A stretch of DNA of 64,000 nucleotides from Autumnicola patrickiae (lineage in GTDB: Bacteria; Bacteroidota; Bacteroidia; Flavobacteriales; Flavobacteriaceae): positions 1 through 64,000 of the forward strand of contig NZ_JAVRHM010000007.1 in the NCBI RefSeq assembly GCF_031846525.1. Reading direction: 5' to 3'. The notes under the pieces were generated by a model that had not been told where the DNA came from, made no database searches, and saw only the letters and a program-made list of their open reading frames with translations. Both the position numbers and the translations under genes were made by a program. Positions 25,052 through 34,606 of the stretch are shown in pieces. Each line of letters opens with the position of its first letter. The stretch's first letter is position 1.

Positions 25052-25965
25052 GCTTTTTTGGCAAATCAACTCCTGTTAATATTATTGCAGTAGTGATTTT
25101 TATGGCTGCTTTCTTTGTTTTCGCCAACTTCGATCCCTTAATTGCCGATTTTAATTTGCTGCCATTTTTAGAAAAACTGGCGGTTCTGGTCATTTTTCTT
25201 CTAAGTGTGCTGGTGCTTAATTTTATAGCGCAGAAGAATGAACTTACTAAAAGAAGTGCCTATAAAATCCTGCTTTTTGCTGTTTTTGCAACTTCTTTTC
25301 CGGCGCTGCTAAAGAATGACCAGGCGATAATTGCCAATTTCTTCATTCTGCTTTCTTTCCGAAGAATTATTAGTTTAAAATCGCGAAAAGTAGTCCAAAA
25401 GAAGATTTTTGATGCTACTTTTTGGATTTGTATCGCCTCTTTATACTATTTCTGGTCGATTTTATTCTTGATTGTGGTCTTTGCAGGTATAGTTTTCTAC
25501 GCGGCCTATATCAAGAATTTCCTTATCCCGATAATTGCCTTTTTGGCGGTTGCTTTAGTAACCGAGTGCGCTTATCTTCTGGTTTACGAAAGTTTCTACC
25601 ATTTTTCAGATTGGTTCCAGCCCATGAATTTTCAGTTTGAAAATTATCAGGATCTGGCGCTTTTAGTTCCGTTAAGTATTATTCTTGCGGTTTTAATCTG
25701 GACCATGTTTTTTTACTTTTCGGTTATTCAAAAGGCGAGTATTACCCGGCGGCCAGTCCTTAATCTGGTGATGTTAAGTCTGGGAACGGCAATTTGTATA
25801 GCAATGCTTTCCCACAACAAGAACGGCAGTGAATTTATATTTTTCTTTGTGCCGCTAAGCATTATCGCCTCCAATTATTTTGGCAATAAAAAAGACAGGA
25901 TTTTCAAAGAAATACTGCTGCTTCTACTTATCCTTATGCCGCTTTGTATTCCGTTTATCTTTTAA
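25042..25965 (+). CDS. Polytopic membrane protein (DUF6427-like)
   Basis: 307 residues with about nine predicted membrane helices spread over the whole length and short loops. There is no soluble domain and no catalytic motif I recognise. I associate it with a flavobacterial family, DUF6427, of unknown function. Hydrophobic residues dominate from residue 11 to the end. It is divergent from the small single-span protein, which might be a partner (inference from gene order only). Confidence 0.7.
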   Translation: MLTSFFGKSTPVNIIAVVIFMAAFFVFANFDPLIADFNLLPFLEKLAVLVIFLLSVLVLNFIAQKNELTKRSAYKILLFAVFATSFPALLKNDQAIIANFFILLSFRRIISLKSRKVVQKKIFDATFWICIASLYYFWSILFLIVVFAGIVFYAAYIKNFLIPIIAFLAVALVTECAYLLVYESFYHFSDWFQPMNFQFENYQDLALLVPLSIILAVLIWTMFFYFSVIQKASITRRPVLNLVMLSLGTAICIAMLSHNKNGSEFIFFFVPLSIIASNYFGNKKDRIFKEILLLLLILMPLCIPFIF

Positions 25966-26051
25966 ACTGAAGAGAATTTTTCAGTGGAAAATTAGCCCTT
26001 CAGAAAAGTTATTTCAGATTTGCCACACTTCAAAACTATTGTAAATTATAA

Positions 26052-26059
26052 TACCTTTG
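26052..26059 (+). promoter_or_regulatory. -7 element (TACCTTTG) for DUF4254-GT9
   Basis: A perfect TAnnTTTG match 38 nt upstream of the DUF4254 start codon. A TTTG lies 29 nt upstream, too far for a standard -33 element. Confidence 0.5.
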
Positions 26060-26097
26060 CACTAAGCTGAAGTTAAACCACAGGAAAAAGATATACC

Positions 26098-26706
26098 ATG
26101 TTTTCAGATAAAGCCAATCACATTTTTCAGGAAGTAATCGAGAAGTACCACGAGACTGATAGTGTAGACCAGAATTTTGAAAATCCTTATGACCAAAAGG
26201 AGGATTTAATTGGTCACCTTTTTTACAGGAAATGCTGGATTGATACCGTACAATGGCATTATGAAGACATTATTCGGGATAAAAATATAGATCCTGAAGC
26301 TGCTTTACAGCTAAAACGAAAAATAGATGCTTCCAATCAGGACCGTACAGATACGGTAGAATATATCGACAGTTTTTTTCTGGAAAATTTTAAAGAAGTA
26401 AAACCCAAAGACGACGCTACAATTAATTCAGAAAGTCCGGCCTGGGCGATAGATCGTTTATCGATCCTGGCGCTCAAAATTTATCATATGGGTGAAGAAG
26501 CCAATAGAAATGATGCTTCACAGGAGCATCAAATGGCTTGTAAGGCAAAACTGGATGTTTTACTGGAACAGCGTGTAGATCTTTCTACGGCAATTAATCA
26601 ATTACTGGAAGATATCGCCAACGGGGATAAATATATGAAGGTTTACAAGCAAATGAAAATGTATAACGACGAAGAACTTAATCCTGTTCTTCGTGATAAA
26701 AAATAA
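26098..26706 (+). CDS. DUF4254 domain-containing protein
   Basis: 202 residues, soluble and almost entirely helical, recognised as the Bacteroidota DUF4254 family. A conserved stretch with RKCWIDTVQWHYEDIIRD contains His and Asp/Glu residues in positions that could bind metal, but no activity is established. It is followed after 6 nt by a GT9 (heptosyltransferase-type) gene, so a role in lipopolysaccharide core synthesis is plausible by context. Confidence 0.78.
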   Translation: MFSDKANHIFQEVIEKYHETDSVDQNFENPYDQKEDLIGHLFYRKCWIDTVQWHYEDIIRDKNIDPEAALQLKRKIDASNQDRTDTVEYIDSFFLENFKEVKPKDDATINSESPAWAIDRLSILALKIYHMGEEANRNDASQEHQMACKAKLDVLLEQRVDLSTAINQLLEDIANGDKYMKVYKQMKMYNDEELNPVLRDKK

Positions 26707-26712
26707 TTTGTA

Positions 26713-27795
26713 ATGAAAAATGAACCTTCTAATATTTCCTCCGGCAGCGATCGCGCTGTGGAAAAGAAGGTTCATATCCTGGTGATTCGCTTATCTGCCA
26801 TGGGTGATGTGGCGATGACTGTGCCGGTTATCCGAACGTTAGTAAATACGTATCCGCAGTTAAAAATTACGGTTTTAACCCGCGGATTTTTTGCGCCAAT
26901 GTTTAAAGATCTTCCGAATGTTTCTGTTTACGAAGCAGATGTATATGGCGTACACAGTGGTGTAATTGGACTTGGACGACTGGCGAAAGAGCTGCGGGAT
27001 GAGGAAATAGATATGGTTGCCGATCTTCATGATGTGCTTCGCAGTAATGTACTGAATTCTGTTTTTTATCTCTTCGGAATCCCGGTAAAGCAAATTGATA
27101 AAGGCAGAAGTGAAAAGAAAGCCCTTACCCGCGCTGAAGACAAAGTTTTTAAGCAACTGAAATCCACACATCAGCGCTACGCCAATGTTTTTGAAGAGTT
27201 AGGCTATCCAATTGCACTGAAGGATCACGAGTTCAACACCAAATTTGCCCTTTCTGAAGAAGTAAAAGCGATTACCGGCGCTCACGACAAAAAATGGCTC
27301 GGAATTGCGCCTTTTGCACAACATTCTTCCAAATCATATCCTTCAGATTTAATGGAAAAAGTGCTGAATGAGCTTCAGCAGGAAGAAAATGTGAAAATTT
27401 TCCTGTTCGGTGGTGGCGCTGAAGAACTTCCGAAGTTAAAGGAGTGGGAAAAACAATTTTCAGAAGTAAAATGTGTGTCAGGAAAAATCTCTTTTGAAGA
27501 GGAGCTGGCGTTAATTGCCAATTTAGATGCCATGCTTTCTATGGATAGCGGCAATGGGCATTTAGCGGCTATGTATAATGTGCCGGTAATCACAATTTGG
27601 GGCCTGACACATCCTTATGCAGGCTTTGTTCCTTTTAATCAGCCTCCTAAGCACTCATTTTTGCCCAATTTGGATAAATTTCCTCTAATTCCCACTTCAA
27701 TTTACGGAAAAAAGATTCCTGAGGGTTATGAAAATGCAATGCGAAGCATTCCGCCGGAAGCCATTGTCGAAAAAGTGCTTAATATCCTTAAATAA
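26713..27795 (+). CDS. Glycosyltransferase family 9 (ADP-heptose:LPS heptosyltransferase-like)
   Basis: 360 residues, GT-B fold. The N-terminal motif ILVIRLSAMGDVAMTVPVIRTL is diagnostic of WaaC/WaaF/RfaQ-type transferases. The C-terminal half has IAPFAQHSSKSYP and SMDSGNGHLAAMYNVPVITIWG, the donor-binding region. It likely adds a sugar to the LPS core at the inner face of the inner membrane. The exact sugar cannot be told. It forms a two-gene operon with DUF4254. Confidence 0.88.
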   Translation: MKNEPSNISSGSDRAVEKKVHILVIRLSAMGDVAMTVPVIRTLVNTYPQLKITVLTRGFFAPMFKDLPNVSVYEADVYGVHSGVIGLGRLAKELRDEEIDMVADLHDVLRSNVLNSVFYLFGIPVKQIDKGRSEKKALTRAEDKVFKQLKSTHQRYANVFEELGYPIALKDHEFNTKFALSEEVKAITGAHDKKWLGIAPFAQHSSKSYPSDLMEKVLNELQQEENVKIFLFGGGAEELPKLKEWEKQFSEVKCVSGKISFEEELALIANLDAMLSMDSGNGHLAAMYNVPVITIWGLTHPYAGFVPFNQPPKHSFLPNLDKFPLIPTSIYGKKIPEGYENAMRSIPPEAIVEKVLNILK

Positions 27796-27826
27796 TTAGA
27801 AGTCCTTTAAGCCCGCTCAAAGCGAG

Positions 27827-27851
27827 GGTCGAAAATTGCCAATTTTCGACC
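27827..27851. terminator. Perfect 11-bp hairpin between convergent genes
   Basis: GGTCGAAAATT, GCC loop, AATTTTCGACC. It lies between the stop codons of the convergent GT9 and reductase genes and is preceded by a small CGCT/AGCG hairpin. There is no T-run on either side, so it may be a bidirectional 3'-end hairpin or an extragenic repeat rather than a classical terminator. Confidence 0.5.
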
Positions 27852-27867
27852 TGTATTAAATTCAGCA

Positions 27868-28914
27868 TTAGACATCGTCATAATCCACCTTCAAAGTAGG
27901 TGTGGTAGGCTGTGCCTGGCATGTTAAAATTAGTCCTTCTTCCAGCTCATCATCAGTAAGAATCTGGTTCTTTCTCATTTCTGCCTTTCCTTCAGTAATT
28001 CTGGCAATACAGCTGCTGCAGATTCCGCCCTGGCAGGAGTAAGGAACATCAAGATCGTGCTCCAGCGCCGCCTCCAGCACTGTTTCCTTCATATCCATCG
28101 TCATAGTCGTCTCTTCATCGTCTACAAGGATCGTTAATTCGGTCTGCCCTTCAACATCTGCCTTTACTTCTCCAGTATCTTCACTGGAAAATAATTCAAA
28201 TAAGATTTTATCTTCAGGTATACCGTTTTCCTGTAAAATTCCGGTAACAAAATTGATCATTTGTTCGGGTCCGCACAAGTAGAACGCCTTAATAGACTGA
28301 TCTTTAAATTTATTTTTGACAACAAAATTGACAGTGCTTTTTTCTATACGTCCAAAATGGGCGTTTTCTTCACGTGACCGGCTATAAACAAATTCTATAA
28401 ATAATCTATCTGGAAATTTTGTCTGAAGATCCAGAAGTTCTTTAAAAAAGATGGTTTCTTCTGGGGATTTATTTCCGTAGGTAAGGATAAACCTGCTTTT
28501 AGGCTCTTCAAACAGCACTGTTTTTATGATAGAAAGAACGGGAGTAATACCGCTACCGGCAGCAAAGGCTGCGTAATTATTAACATCATCGGCGGGAGTC
28601 AAGACAAATTTCCCTTCGGGCGGATGTACTTCCAATATATCTCCTGCCTTAAGTTTGTTATTGGCAATAACCGAAAATTTACCTCCTTCAACCTCCTTTA
28701 CCGTAACCTTAAAATCTTCGCTTTCAGGAGCTGAACAAATGGAATAAGCTCTTCTCACTTCTTCCTCTCCAACAGCAGTTTTTATCGTGATGTACTGGCC
28801 TGCTTTAAAGTTAAACTCCCCTTTTAAATCCTGCGGAATCTCAAAAGATAAGCTTACAGCCTGAGGAGTTTCACGAATTACTTCTTTAATTTTTAGCGGA
28901 TAAAATTGACTCAT
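27868..28914 (-). CDS. Ferredoxin--NADP(+) reductase-like flavoprotein with C-terminal 2Fe-2S domain (PaaE-like)
   Basis: 348 residues. An FAD-binding beta-barrel comes first (RRAYSICS at about 60-67), then an NAD(P)-binding domain (AAGSGITPVLSII, LCGPEQMI) and a C-terminal plant-type 2Fe-2S ferredoxin domain (CQGGICSSC plus a fourth Cys in LTCQAQP). It resembles PaaE and class IA oxygenase reductases. No other paa genes are in the window, so the electron acceptor is unknown. The ATG at 28914 (MSQFYPLKI) is preferred because a -7 element lies just upstream of it. Confidence 0.87.
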   Translation of the reverse strand: MSQFYPLKIKEVIRETPQAVSLSFEIPQDLKGEFNFKAGQYITIKTAVGEEEVRRAYSICSAPESEDFKVTVKEVEGGKFSVIANNKLKAGDILEVHPPEGKFVLTPADDVNNYAAFAAGSGITPVLSIIKTVLFEEPKSRFILTYGNKSPEETIFFKELLDLQTKFPDRLFIEFVYSRSREENAHFGRIEKSTVNFVVKNKFKDQSIKAFYLCGPEQMINFVTGILQENGIPEDKILFELFSSEDTGEVKADVEGQTELTILVDDEETTMTMDMKETVLEAALEHDLDVPYSCQGGICSSCIARITEGKAEMRKNQILTDDELEEGLILTCQAQPTTPTLKVDYDDV

Positions 28915-28931
28915 CAAAAAAAATTTATTTG

Positions 28932-28939
28932 CAAAAATA
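28932..28939 (-). promoter_or_regulatory. -7 element (TATTTTTG) for the PaaE-like reductase
   Basis: A perfect TAnnTTTG on the minus strand, 17 nt upstream of the chosen ATG and inside the longer reading frame. This supports the shorter protein. Confidence 0.5.
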
Positions 28940-29010
28940 CAAAGTATAGCTGTTTTTAAAGTGTAACAAATCGCTAAAATTCTATACTTGTAATAAAAGA
29001 CCAGCAAATT

Positions 29011-30492
29011 ATGTTTAAACTGTTTTTCTCCCTGGAATGGAAGGCCTTTTTCAGGTCGGCCAGTTTTGGAAAAAGTATAGGACTTAAAATTTTCCTTCTT
29101 TTTATGGCGCTTTACTTTGCCGGATCATTTTTGGTGCTGGGAATAGGGCTATATCCAATGCTTAAGGAATTTTATCCAGATCAGGATCCTCTGGAGGTGG
29201 TCAACCGGTATGTATTGCTATGGCTTTTAGGTGAACTAATTTTCCGGTTTTTATTACAGACTTTGCCGGTGATAGATATAAAGCCTTTGCTAAACCAGCC
29301 AATTCCAAAAAGGAAAGTGGTAAATTTTGTACTCGCTAAATCACTTTATTCTTTCTACAATATACTTCCGCTTTTTGTTATAATCCCGTTTGGAATCTTT
29401 TGTATGGTGGAAAGCGATTACGCAACTATTGAAATTCTTGCGTGGATGCTTGCTGCGTATTCGCTTAGCTTGTGTGTGAATTTCACCAATTTCATCCTTA
29501 AAAAACGCTTTACAGACGATCTGAAGGCGCTTATACCTTTTATAATTGTTGTGGCCGTTCTTGCGGCGCTGGATTATTTTGGAATTTTTCAAATCACGGT
29601 ATTATTTGGAGAAGCTTTAAACTTTGTGGTGGCTCACCCATACCTCGCTTTTGTTCCTGTAATCCTTCTGGTTCTACTTTATAAATGGAATCAGTTAAAC
29701 CTGGAAAAGAAGTTTTACCTGGATGCAAACCTGAAGCAGAAAGCGAAAGCTGCAGATACCAGCGATTTTGTCTGGACCCGGAAATTCGGCAGCATTGCCC
29801 CTTTTCTTCAGCAGGATTTAAAGCTGATCTGGCGAAATAAGAGACCGAAAACCACCGTCTATCTGGCTCTTTTCTTTGTTTTCTATGGGCTAATATTCTA
29901 TAAGGTCGAAGAGCAGGAAATGTCTGCATTCATTGTTATGATTGGAATTCTAATTACCGGCATGTTTATGATGAATTTTGGCCAATTTATTCCCGGTTGG
30001 GATTCTTCATATTATTCCATGATCATGGCCCAGAATATCCCTTTAAAGCAATATCTTGCATCAAAGGCCGGGTTAATTACCTTTAGCGTAGTGGTACTGG
30101 CAATTTTATCTACCCCTTACGTTTATTTTGGCTGGAATATTTTATTGCTGAATATGGTTTGTGCGGTCTATAACATTGGGGTAAACGTTCCGCTATTACT
30201 TTATGCCGGCTCTTTTAACAAAAAGAGGATTGATTTGGATAAAAGTCCGTTTATGAATTATCAGGGTACCGGCGCCGCCCAATGGCTGGTAGCCCTTCCT
30301 TTAATGATAATCCCGATGCTTATCTTCTGGGTCACCAATAAATTCCTGAATTTTAATGCAGCTCTAGGTATTTTAGCATTCCTGGGACTTATTGGCTTGT
30401 TTTTAAGGTCTAAGCTGCTGGATTTTCTTGCAGGTGCTTACAAAAAGAGGAAATACGCAATGATTCAAGGCTTTAAACAAAGCGGCGAATAA
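29011..30492 (+). CDS. DUF5687-like ABC exporter membrane protein
   Basis: 493 residues with about 10-12 membrane helices in several hydrophobic blocks and a cytoplasmic loop around residues 230-285. I recognise it as the Bacteroidota DUF5687 family, a large ABC-2-like permease. Its gene lies 11 nt before an ABC ATPase gene, which strongly supports a two-gene transporter. The substrate is unknown. Confidence 0.78.
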   Translation: MFKLFFSLEWKAFFRSASFGKSIGLKIFLLFMALYFAGSFLVLGIGLYPMLKEFYPDQDPLEVVNRYVLLWLLGELIFRFLLQTLPVIDIKPLLNQPIPKRKVVNFVLAKSLYSFYNILPLFVIIPFGIFCMVESDYATIEILAWMLAAYSLSLCVNFTNFILKKRFTDDLKALIPFIIVVAVLAALDYFGIFQITVLFGEALNFVVAHPYLAFVPVILLVLLYKWNQLNLEKKFYLDANLKQKAKAADTSDFVWTRKFGSIAPFLQQDLKLIWRNKRPKTTVYLALFFVFYGLIFYKVEEQEMSAFIVMIGILITGMFMMNFGQFIPGWDSSYYSMIMAQNIPLKQYLASKAGLITFSVVVLAILSTPYVYFGWNILLLNMVCAVYNIGVNVPLLLYAGSFNKKRIDLDKSPFMNYQGTGAAQWLVALPLMIIPMLIFWVTNKFLNFNAALGILAFLGLIGLFLRSKLLDFLAGAYKKRKYAMIQGFKQSGE

Positions 30493-30503
30493 AAAATAAT
30501 ATT

Positions 30504-31235
30504 ATGATAACAGCAACAAATCTTTCCAAGGCTTACGGCGGAACAAAAGTTCTGGATATTGAGCATCTGGAAATTCCTTCAGGCCAAAATTTTGGTCTTG
30601 TAGGAAATAACGGAGCCGGAAAAACCACATTTTTCAGCCTTCTTCTGGATTTGATCCAGCCCAGTACGGGTAATATTTTTAATAATGATATTACGGTAAG
30701 CCAGAGCGAAGATTGGAAACCTTTTACTTCTTCTTTTATAGATGAAAGTTTCCTGATTGGATACCTTACTCCGGAAGAATACTTCTACTTTGTAGGGGAG
30801 CTAAGGAATAGAAACCGTGCAGACATTGATTCCTTTGTTGCGCAGTTTGAAGATTTTTTTAATGGCGAAATCATTGGCAGAAGTAAGTATCTTCGGGATC
30901 TTTCCAAGGGAAATCAGAAAAAAGTAGGGATAATCGCCGCGCTTATTGGTAACCCCGAAGTCGTCATTCTGGATGAACCTTTTGCAAATCTGGATCCCAC
31001 TACACAATTCCGTTTAAAGAAAATCCTGAAGGATTTATCTGAAGTTTCAGGAACTACCGTATTAATTTCCAGCCATGATCTAATTCACGTGACCGAAGTT
31101 TGTGAACGGATTGTGGTTTTGGATAAAGGAATAATTGTAAAAGATATTCAGACTTCAGAAGCAACACTAAAAGAACTCGAAACATATTTTGCCGGGGAGC
31201 AGGTTGAGGCAGAGGAGCCAAAAGAGGGAATCTAA
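30504..31235 (+). CDS. ABC transporter ATP-binding protein
   Basis: 243 residues. Walker A GNNGAGKTT is at 34-42, the signature motif LSKGNQKKVG in the middle, Walker B VVILDEPFANLDP, and the H-loop SSHD. It powers the DUF5687-like permease encoded just upstream. A short acidic tail follows the NBD. It is not close enough to identify as GldA. Confidence 0.93.
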   Translation: MITATNLSKAYGGTKVLDIEHLEIPSGQNFGLVGNNGAGKTTFFSLLLDLIQPSTGNIFNNDITVSQSEDWKPFTSSFIDESFLIGYLTPEEYFYFVGELRNRNRADIDSFVAQFEDFFNGEIIGRSKYLRDLSKGNQKKVGIIAALIGNPEVVILDEPFANLDPTTQFRLKKILKDLSEVSGTTVLISSHDLIHVTEVCERIVVLDKGIIVKDIQTSEATLKELETYFAGEQVEAEEPKEGI

Positions 31236-31245
31236 GTTGCTGCAC

Positions 31246-31275
31246 TTTGTGTTTGTAAAAAGAAGCGTATTTTTG
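31246..31275 (+). promoter_or_regulatory. Canonical promoter (TTTG, 18 nt, TATTTTTG) for sprE
   Basis: A full -33 TTTG (31246-31249), an 18-nt spacer and a perfect -7 TATTTTTG (31268-31275). This is the best promoter match in the window. The sprE ATG follows 27 nt downstream. Confidence 0.75.
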
Positions 31276-31301
31276 CACACTAAAGTACCTGTTTTTGAGT
31301 T

Positions 31302-33863
31302 ATGCATGGTACTAAGAAATCGCTGATTTTGAACAGATTTACCCGAATTCCTTTTCTTATTTTAATCGTGAGCATCATATTTAGCTGTTCCCGAAGAAAG
31401 GATACTTTCCTTAGCCGCAACTGGCACGCTGTAACTACAGAATATAATACGCTTTACAACGGGAGTCTTGCGCTGCAACAGGGTCGTGAAGAATTAAACC
31501 AGAATTATGCCGATAATTACTGGGACATTCTGCCTGTTGAAAGAATGCAGATCGATCAAAATATCACGCTTCCGGACAGTATTAGAAACCAAAATTTTGG
31601 AAGGGCAGAGGAGAAGGCGGTAAAAGCAATCCAGCGTCACTCGATGTTGATTGATGGTAAGGAACGTAATCCGCAGATAGATGAAGCTTACCTGTTGCTG
31701 GGAAAAGCCCGTTATTTCGATCAGCGTTTTGTTCCTGCCCTGGAAGCCTTTAATTATATTCTTCACAAGTATCCTGCAAGCGATAATATAAATTACGCAC
31801 AAATCTGGCGGGAGAAGACCAACATGCGTCTTGAAAATGAGAGGCTGGCAATTAAAAATTTAAAGCGGATTATCAATAACTATAACCTCGAAGAGCAGGA
31901 TTTGGCAGATGCCAATGCCACTCTAGCCCAGGCCTATATTAATCTGGAACACCAGGATAGCGCAATTGCTCCGTTACAGACTGCTGCTGAATACACCAAA
32001 AAGAATGAAGAAAAAGGAAGGTATTATTTTATTCTGGGACAGCTTCACAATTTCCTGGATCAGCCAGAGCAGGCAAATATTGCTTTTGATGAAGTAATTG
32101 ATCTTAACAGAAGGTCTCCAAGGATTTATATGATAAATGCCCAGGTACAGAAGGTGCGCAACTTCGACTATGATTCAGGAGATATTCAGGAGTTACGGGA
32201 ATTACTCACAGACCTGGAAGAAGACAGGGAAAACCGGCCTTTCCTGGATAAAATTTACTTTCAGATTGGGGAATATTATAACAGACTCGACTCTACAGAT
32301 CTTGCCATTGAATATTACAATAAATCCCTTCGCTCACCCCGCAGTGATGCTTACCTAAAATCCATCAACTACGAAATTTTGGCAAATATCAACTTTGATA
32401 ACAGGGAATACCGGGAGGCAAGTTTGTATTTTGACAGTACATTGGCAACAATGTCCCCTCAACTGAGGGAATTCAGGACTATTAAGAAGAAAAGAAATAA
32501 CCTGGAGGACATTATTCAGTATGAAGAAATTGCTGAAAAAAATGATAGTATTCTAAGAATAGCCAACCTTTCAGAAGAAGAACAGATTGCCTATTTCACA
32601 ACCTACACTACCGACCTAAAAGCTACGTATACTGAAGAGGTACTTGCCGGAAGAAATGATCTGGCATTATCACAAAACACTTTTGGCCCTGCAGTTCCAA
32701 TGGCTGGAAATACTTCAGGCCCTGTGAGTAATTTCTATTTTTACAATGAATCCCTTGTAAACAATGGTGCGCGTGAATTCCTGCGAACCTGGGGTAGAAG
32801 AGAACTTTCAGATAACTGGCGATGGGGAGATAATAATATTTCTGCCGGTACAGAGCAGGTACAAAATGACTTTTTGGAGATTGATATAGCAACAGATCCT
32901 CGTTTTGATGCCATGTCTTACGTGAGTCAAATTCCGGATGATCCTTATATTTTGGATAGTTTAACAAGGGAACGGGATTTTGCCTATTATCAACTGGGGA
33001 TTATCTACAACGAGAAGTATGGGGAGTTCGATCTGGCTTCAGCAAGACTGGAGGTGCTTCTGGAAAATTTACCGGAAGAACGTCTGGTACTACCGGCAAA
33101 ATATAATTTGTATAAAGCTTATCAGGCATCTGACAGATTTCAGGAAATGGAAATTATGAAGGAGGATATACTTCAAAATCATCCGGATTCCCGTTACGCT
33201 GCTTATATTGAAAATCCGCAGAGCCTTGCTGAAAATGGCAATTCTCCCGATGCTGCTTATGATGACATCTATAGAAAGTTTGAAGCAGAAGAATATGCTG
33301 AAGTCATTGCAGAAACTACTGCTTTGGCAACTCAATATACGGGTGATGAAATTGTTCCAAAACTGGAACTGCTAAAAGCTATGGCAATTGGGAGGCTGCA
33401 TGGTTTGGCAGATTACAAAAAAGCATTAAATCAGCTCGCACTAACATATCCTCAAACCGAAGAAGGAAAAAAGGCGCAGGATATTTATAACCGGACGATT
33501 CCCCAGTTGGAAAGTCTTACTTTTGCTGAAGAAAATGAGCAAAGCAGCTTTAAACTTTTATATGCTTTTGGTGTGAATGAAGAAGAGGAAATGTTTAAAC
33601 TGAAGGAGAAAATCGACCAGGCGCTGGTGGATTTAAATTACGATCAACTTTCGGTTTCAATAGATGTTTATGATCCTGATATAAATTTTGTAGCGGTGCA
33701 TGGGCTTAAGCGCAGAGAGACTTCTCTTGGTTTTGCTGAATTGCTTCAGATAAATAAAGATTACAGGGTGGAGCGGGAACCAGTTGTTATTTCGAATGAA
33801 AACTATAGAATAGTTCAGATTCAGAAGAATCTTGAAGCGTATCTGGATAGATTTAATGAATAA
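31302..33863 (+). CDS. sprE: Type IX secretion system lipoprotein PorW/SprE
   Basis: 853 residues with a lipoprotein signal peptide (IFSCS, Cys29) and multiple TPR repeats from about 110 to 760. The opening RRKDTFLSRNWHAVTTEYNTLYNG is characteristic of SprE/PorW. The length fits Flavobacterium SprE (about 870). SprE is needed for T9SS-dependent secretion and gliding, as a tether in the periplasm. Having it with gldH in the same window indicates a T9SS-positive, probably gliding organism. Confidence 0.9.
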   Translation: MHGTKKSLILNRFTRIPFLILIVSIIFSCSRRKDTFLSRNWHAVTTEYNTLYNGSLALQQGREELNQNYADNYWDILPVERMQIDQNITLPDSIRNQNFGRAEEKAVKAIQRHSMLIDGKERNPQIDEAYLLLGKARYFDQRFVPALEAFNYILHKYPASDNINYAQIWREKTNMRLENERLAIKNLKRIINNYNLEEQDLADANATLAQAYINLEHQDSAIAPLQTAAEYTKKNEEKGRYYFILGQLHNFLDQPEQANIAFDEVIDLNRRSPRIYMINAQVQKVRNFDYDSGDIQELRELLTDLEEDRENRPFLDKIYFQIGEYYNRLDSTDLAIEYYNKSLRSPRSDAYLKSINYEILANINFDNREYREASLYFDSTLATMSPQLREFRTIKKKRNNLEDIIQYEEIAEKNDSILRIANLSEEEQIAYFTTYTTDLKATYTEEVLAGRNDLALSQNTFGPAVPMAGNTSGPVSNFYFYNESLVNNGAREFLRTWGRRELSDNWRWGDNNISAGTEQVQNDFLEIDIATDPRFDAMSYVSQIPDDPYILDSLTRERDFAYYQLGIIYNEKYGEFDLASARLEVLLENLPEERLVLPAKYNLYKAYQASDRFQEMEIMKEDILQNHPDSRYAAYIENPQSLAENGNSPDAAYDDIYRKFEAEEYAEVIAETTALATQYTGDEIVPKLELLKAMAIGRLHGLADYKKALNQLALTYPQTEEGKKAQDIYNRTIPQLESLTFAEENEQSSFKLLYAFGVNEEEEMFKLKEKIDQALVDLNYDQLSVSIDVYDPDINFVAVHGLKRRETSLGFAELLQINKDYRVEREPVVISNENYRIVQIQKNLEAYLDRFNE

Positions 33864-33870
33864 ATTTTAA

Positions 33871-34086
33871 GTGAAGGACGATCAGCGAAAATACCTGCAT
33901 CTTATAAATATTGCTTTCCAGATGGGAATTATTATTGCTGCTGGAGTTTTCTTTGGCATTTGGCTGGATGAAAAGTTTCCGAATAAATACTCAGCTTTTA
34001 CGATAGGTGTTTCCCTGCTGGGTGTTTTTATAGCTTTATACCAGGTTTATCGTGGAATTAGTGACATGAATAAAGACGAGAAATAA
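33871..34086 (+). CDS. AtpZ/AtpI family F0F1-ATPase accessory protein
   Basis: 71 residues with two membrane helices (about 11-29 and 43-61) and the conserved GIWLDEKFPNKYSAFTIGVSLLGVFIALYQVYR. It is the small protein encoded ahead of the atp structural genes and is thought to aid c-ring or Mg2+/Ca2+ handling. It starts with GTG, 7 nt after the sprE stop, and its stop overlaps the next start (ATGA type). Confidence 0.85.
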   Translation: MKDDQRKYLHLINIAFQMGIIIAAGVFFGIWLDEKFPNKYSAFTIGVSLLGVFIALYQVYRGISDMNKDEK

Positions 34087-34469
34087 TGAAAGGAAAATTA
34101 CTTGCATTTTTAAAGATTCTGATTCCTTTTGCCCTTATTTTAAGTTTTTTTCAATTTCTAATCATTCATTATATAGTTGAGGTAGAATTGTATTATAGTA
34201 TATTCTCCATTTATACTTTTCATTTTCTGGTTACTTTTCTAATATTTTTTGCGCTGGTTTTTATCCATGGGAAGTTTGAAGATAAAACGGGTCTTGCTTT
34301 TATGGGTCTAAGCCTTTTTAAGATGCTTGCAGCAATTATTTTTCTATTACCCATGATGCTAGCTGAGGTTGAAGCTATTTTCGGCAGTTTAATTTCATTT
34401 TTTCTTCCTTATTTTTTCTTTTTGATCCTCGAAACAATTTATGTTGTAAAACTTATCAATTCAAAATAA
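34086..34469 (+). CDS. Four-helix membrane protein upstream of atpB (DUF6168-like, AtpI analogue)
   Basis: 127 residues with four predicted membrane helices (about 9-27, 38-60, 72-94, 100-122) and little else. I associate it with the flavobacterial family DUF6168. Its position between atpZ and atpB matches that of AtpI in other bacteria. A function as assembly factor is inference. It overlaps the preceding gene by 1 nt. Confidence 0.72.
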   Translation: MKGKLLAFLKILIPFALILSFFQFLIIHYIVEVELYYSIFSIYTFHFLVTFLIFFALVFIHGKFEDKTGLAFMGLSLFKMLAAIIFLLPMMLAEVEAIFGSLISFFLPYFFFLILETIYVVKLINSK

Positions 34470-34553
34470 TTAACTGACAATCAATAATATCACGAAAAGG
34501 TTGATTTGGGTTAAAAAATTGAGGGGCGGACTTTCAGATAAAAATTAAAAGTA

Positions 34554-34561
34554 TACCTTTG
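34554..34561 (+). promoter_or_regulatory. -7 element (TACCTTTG) for atpB
   Basis: A perfect TAnnTTTG match 45 nt upstream of the chosen atpB ATG. It overlaps a TTG at 34559 that would otherwise extend the reading frame, which excludes that start. A CTTTC 18 nt upstream may serve as a poor -33 box. Confidence 0.55.
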
Positions 34562-34606
34562 CACGGAAATTTAGAGCCCACAATTTTTTTAAGTAGAACA
34601 GGTAAC

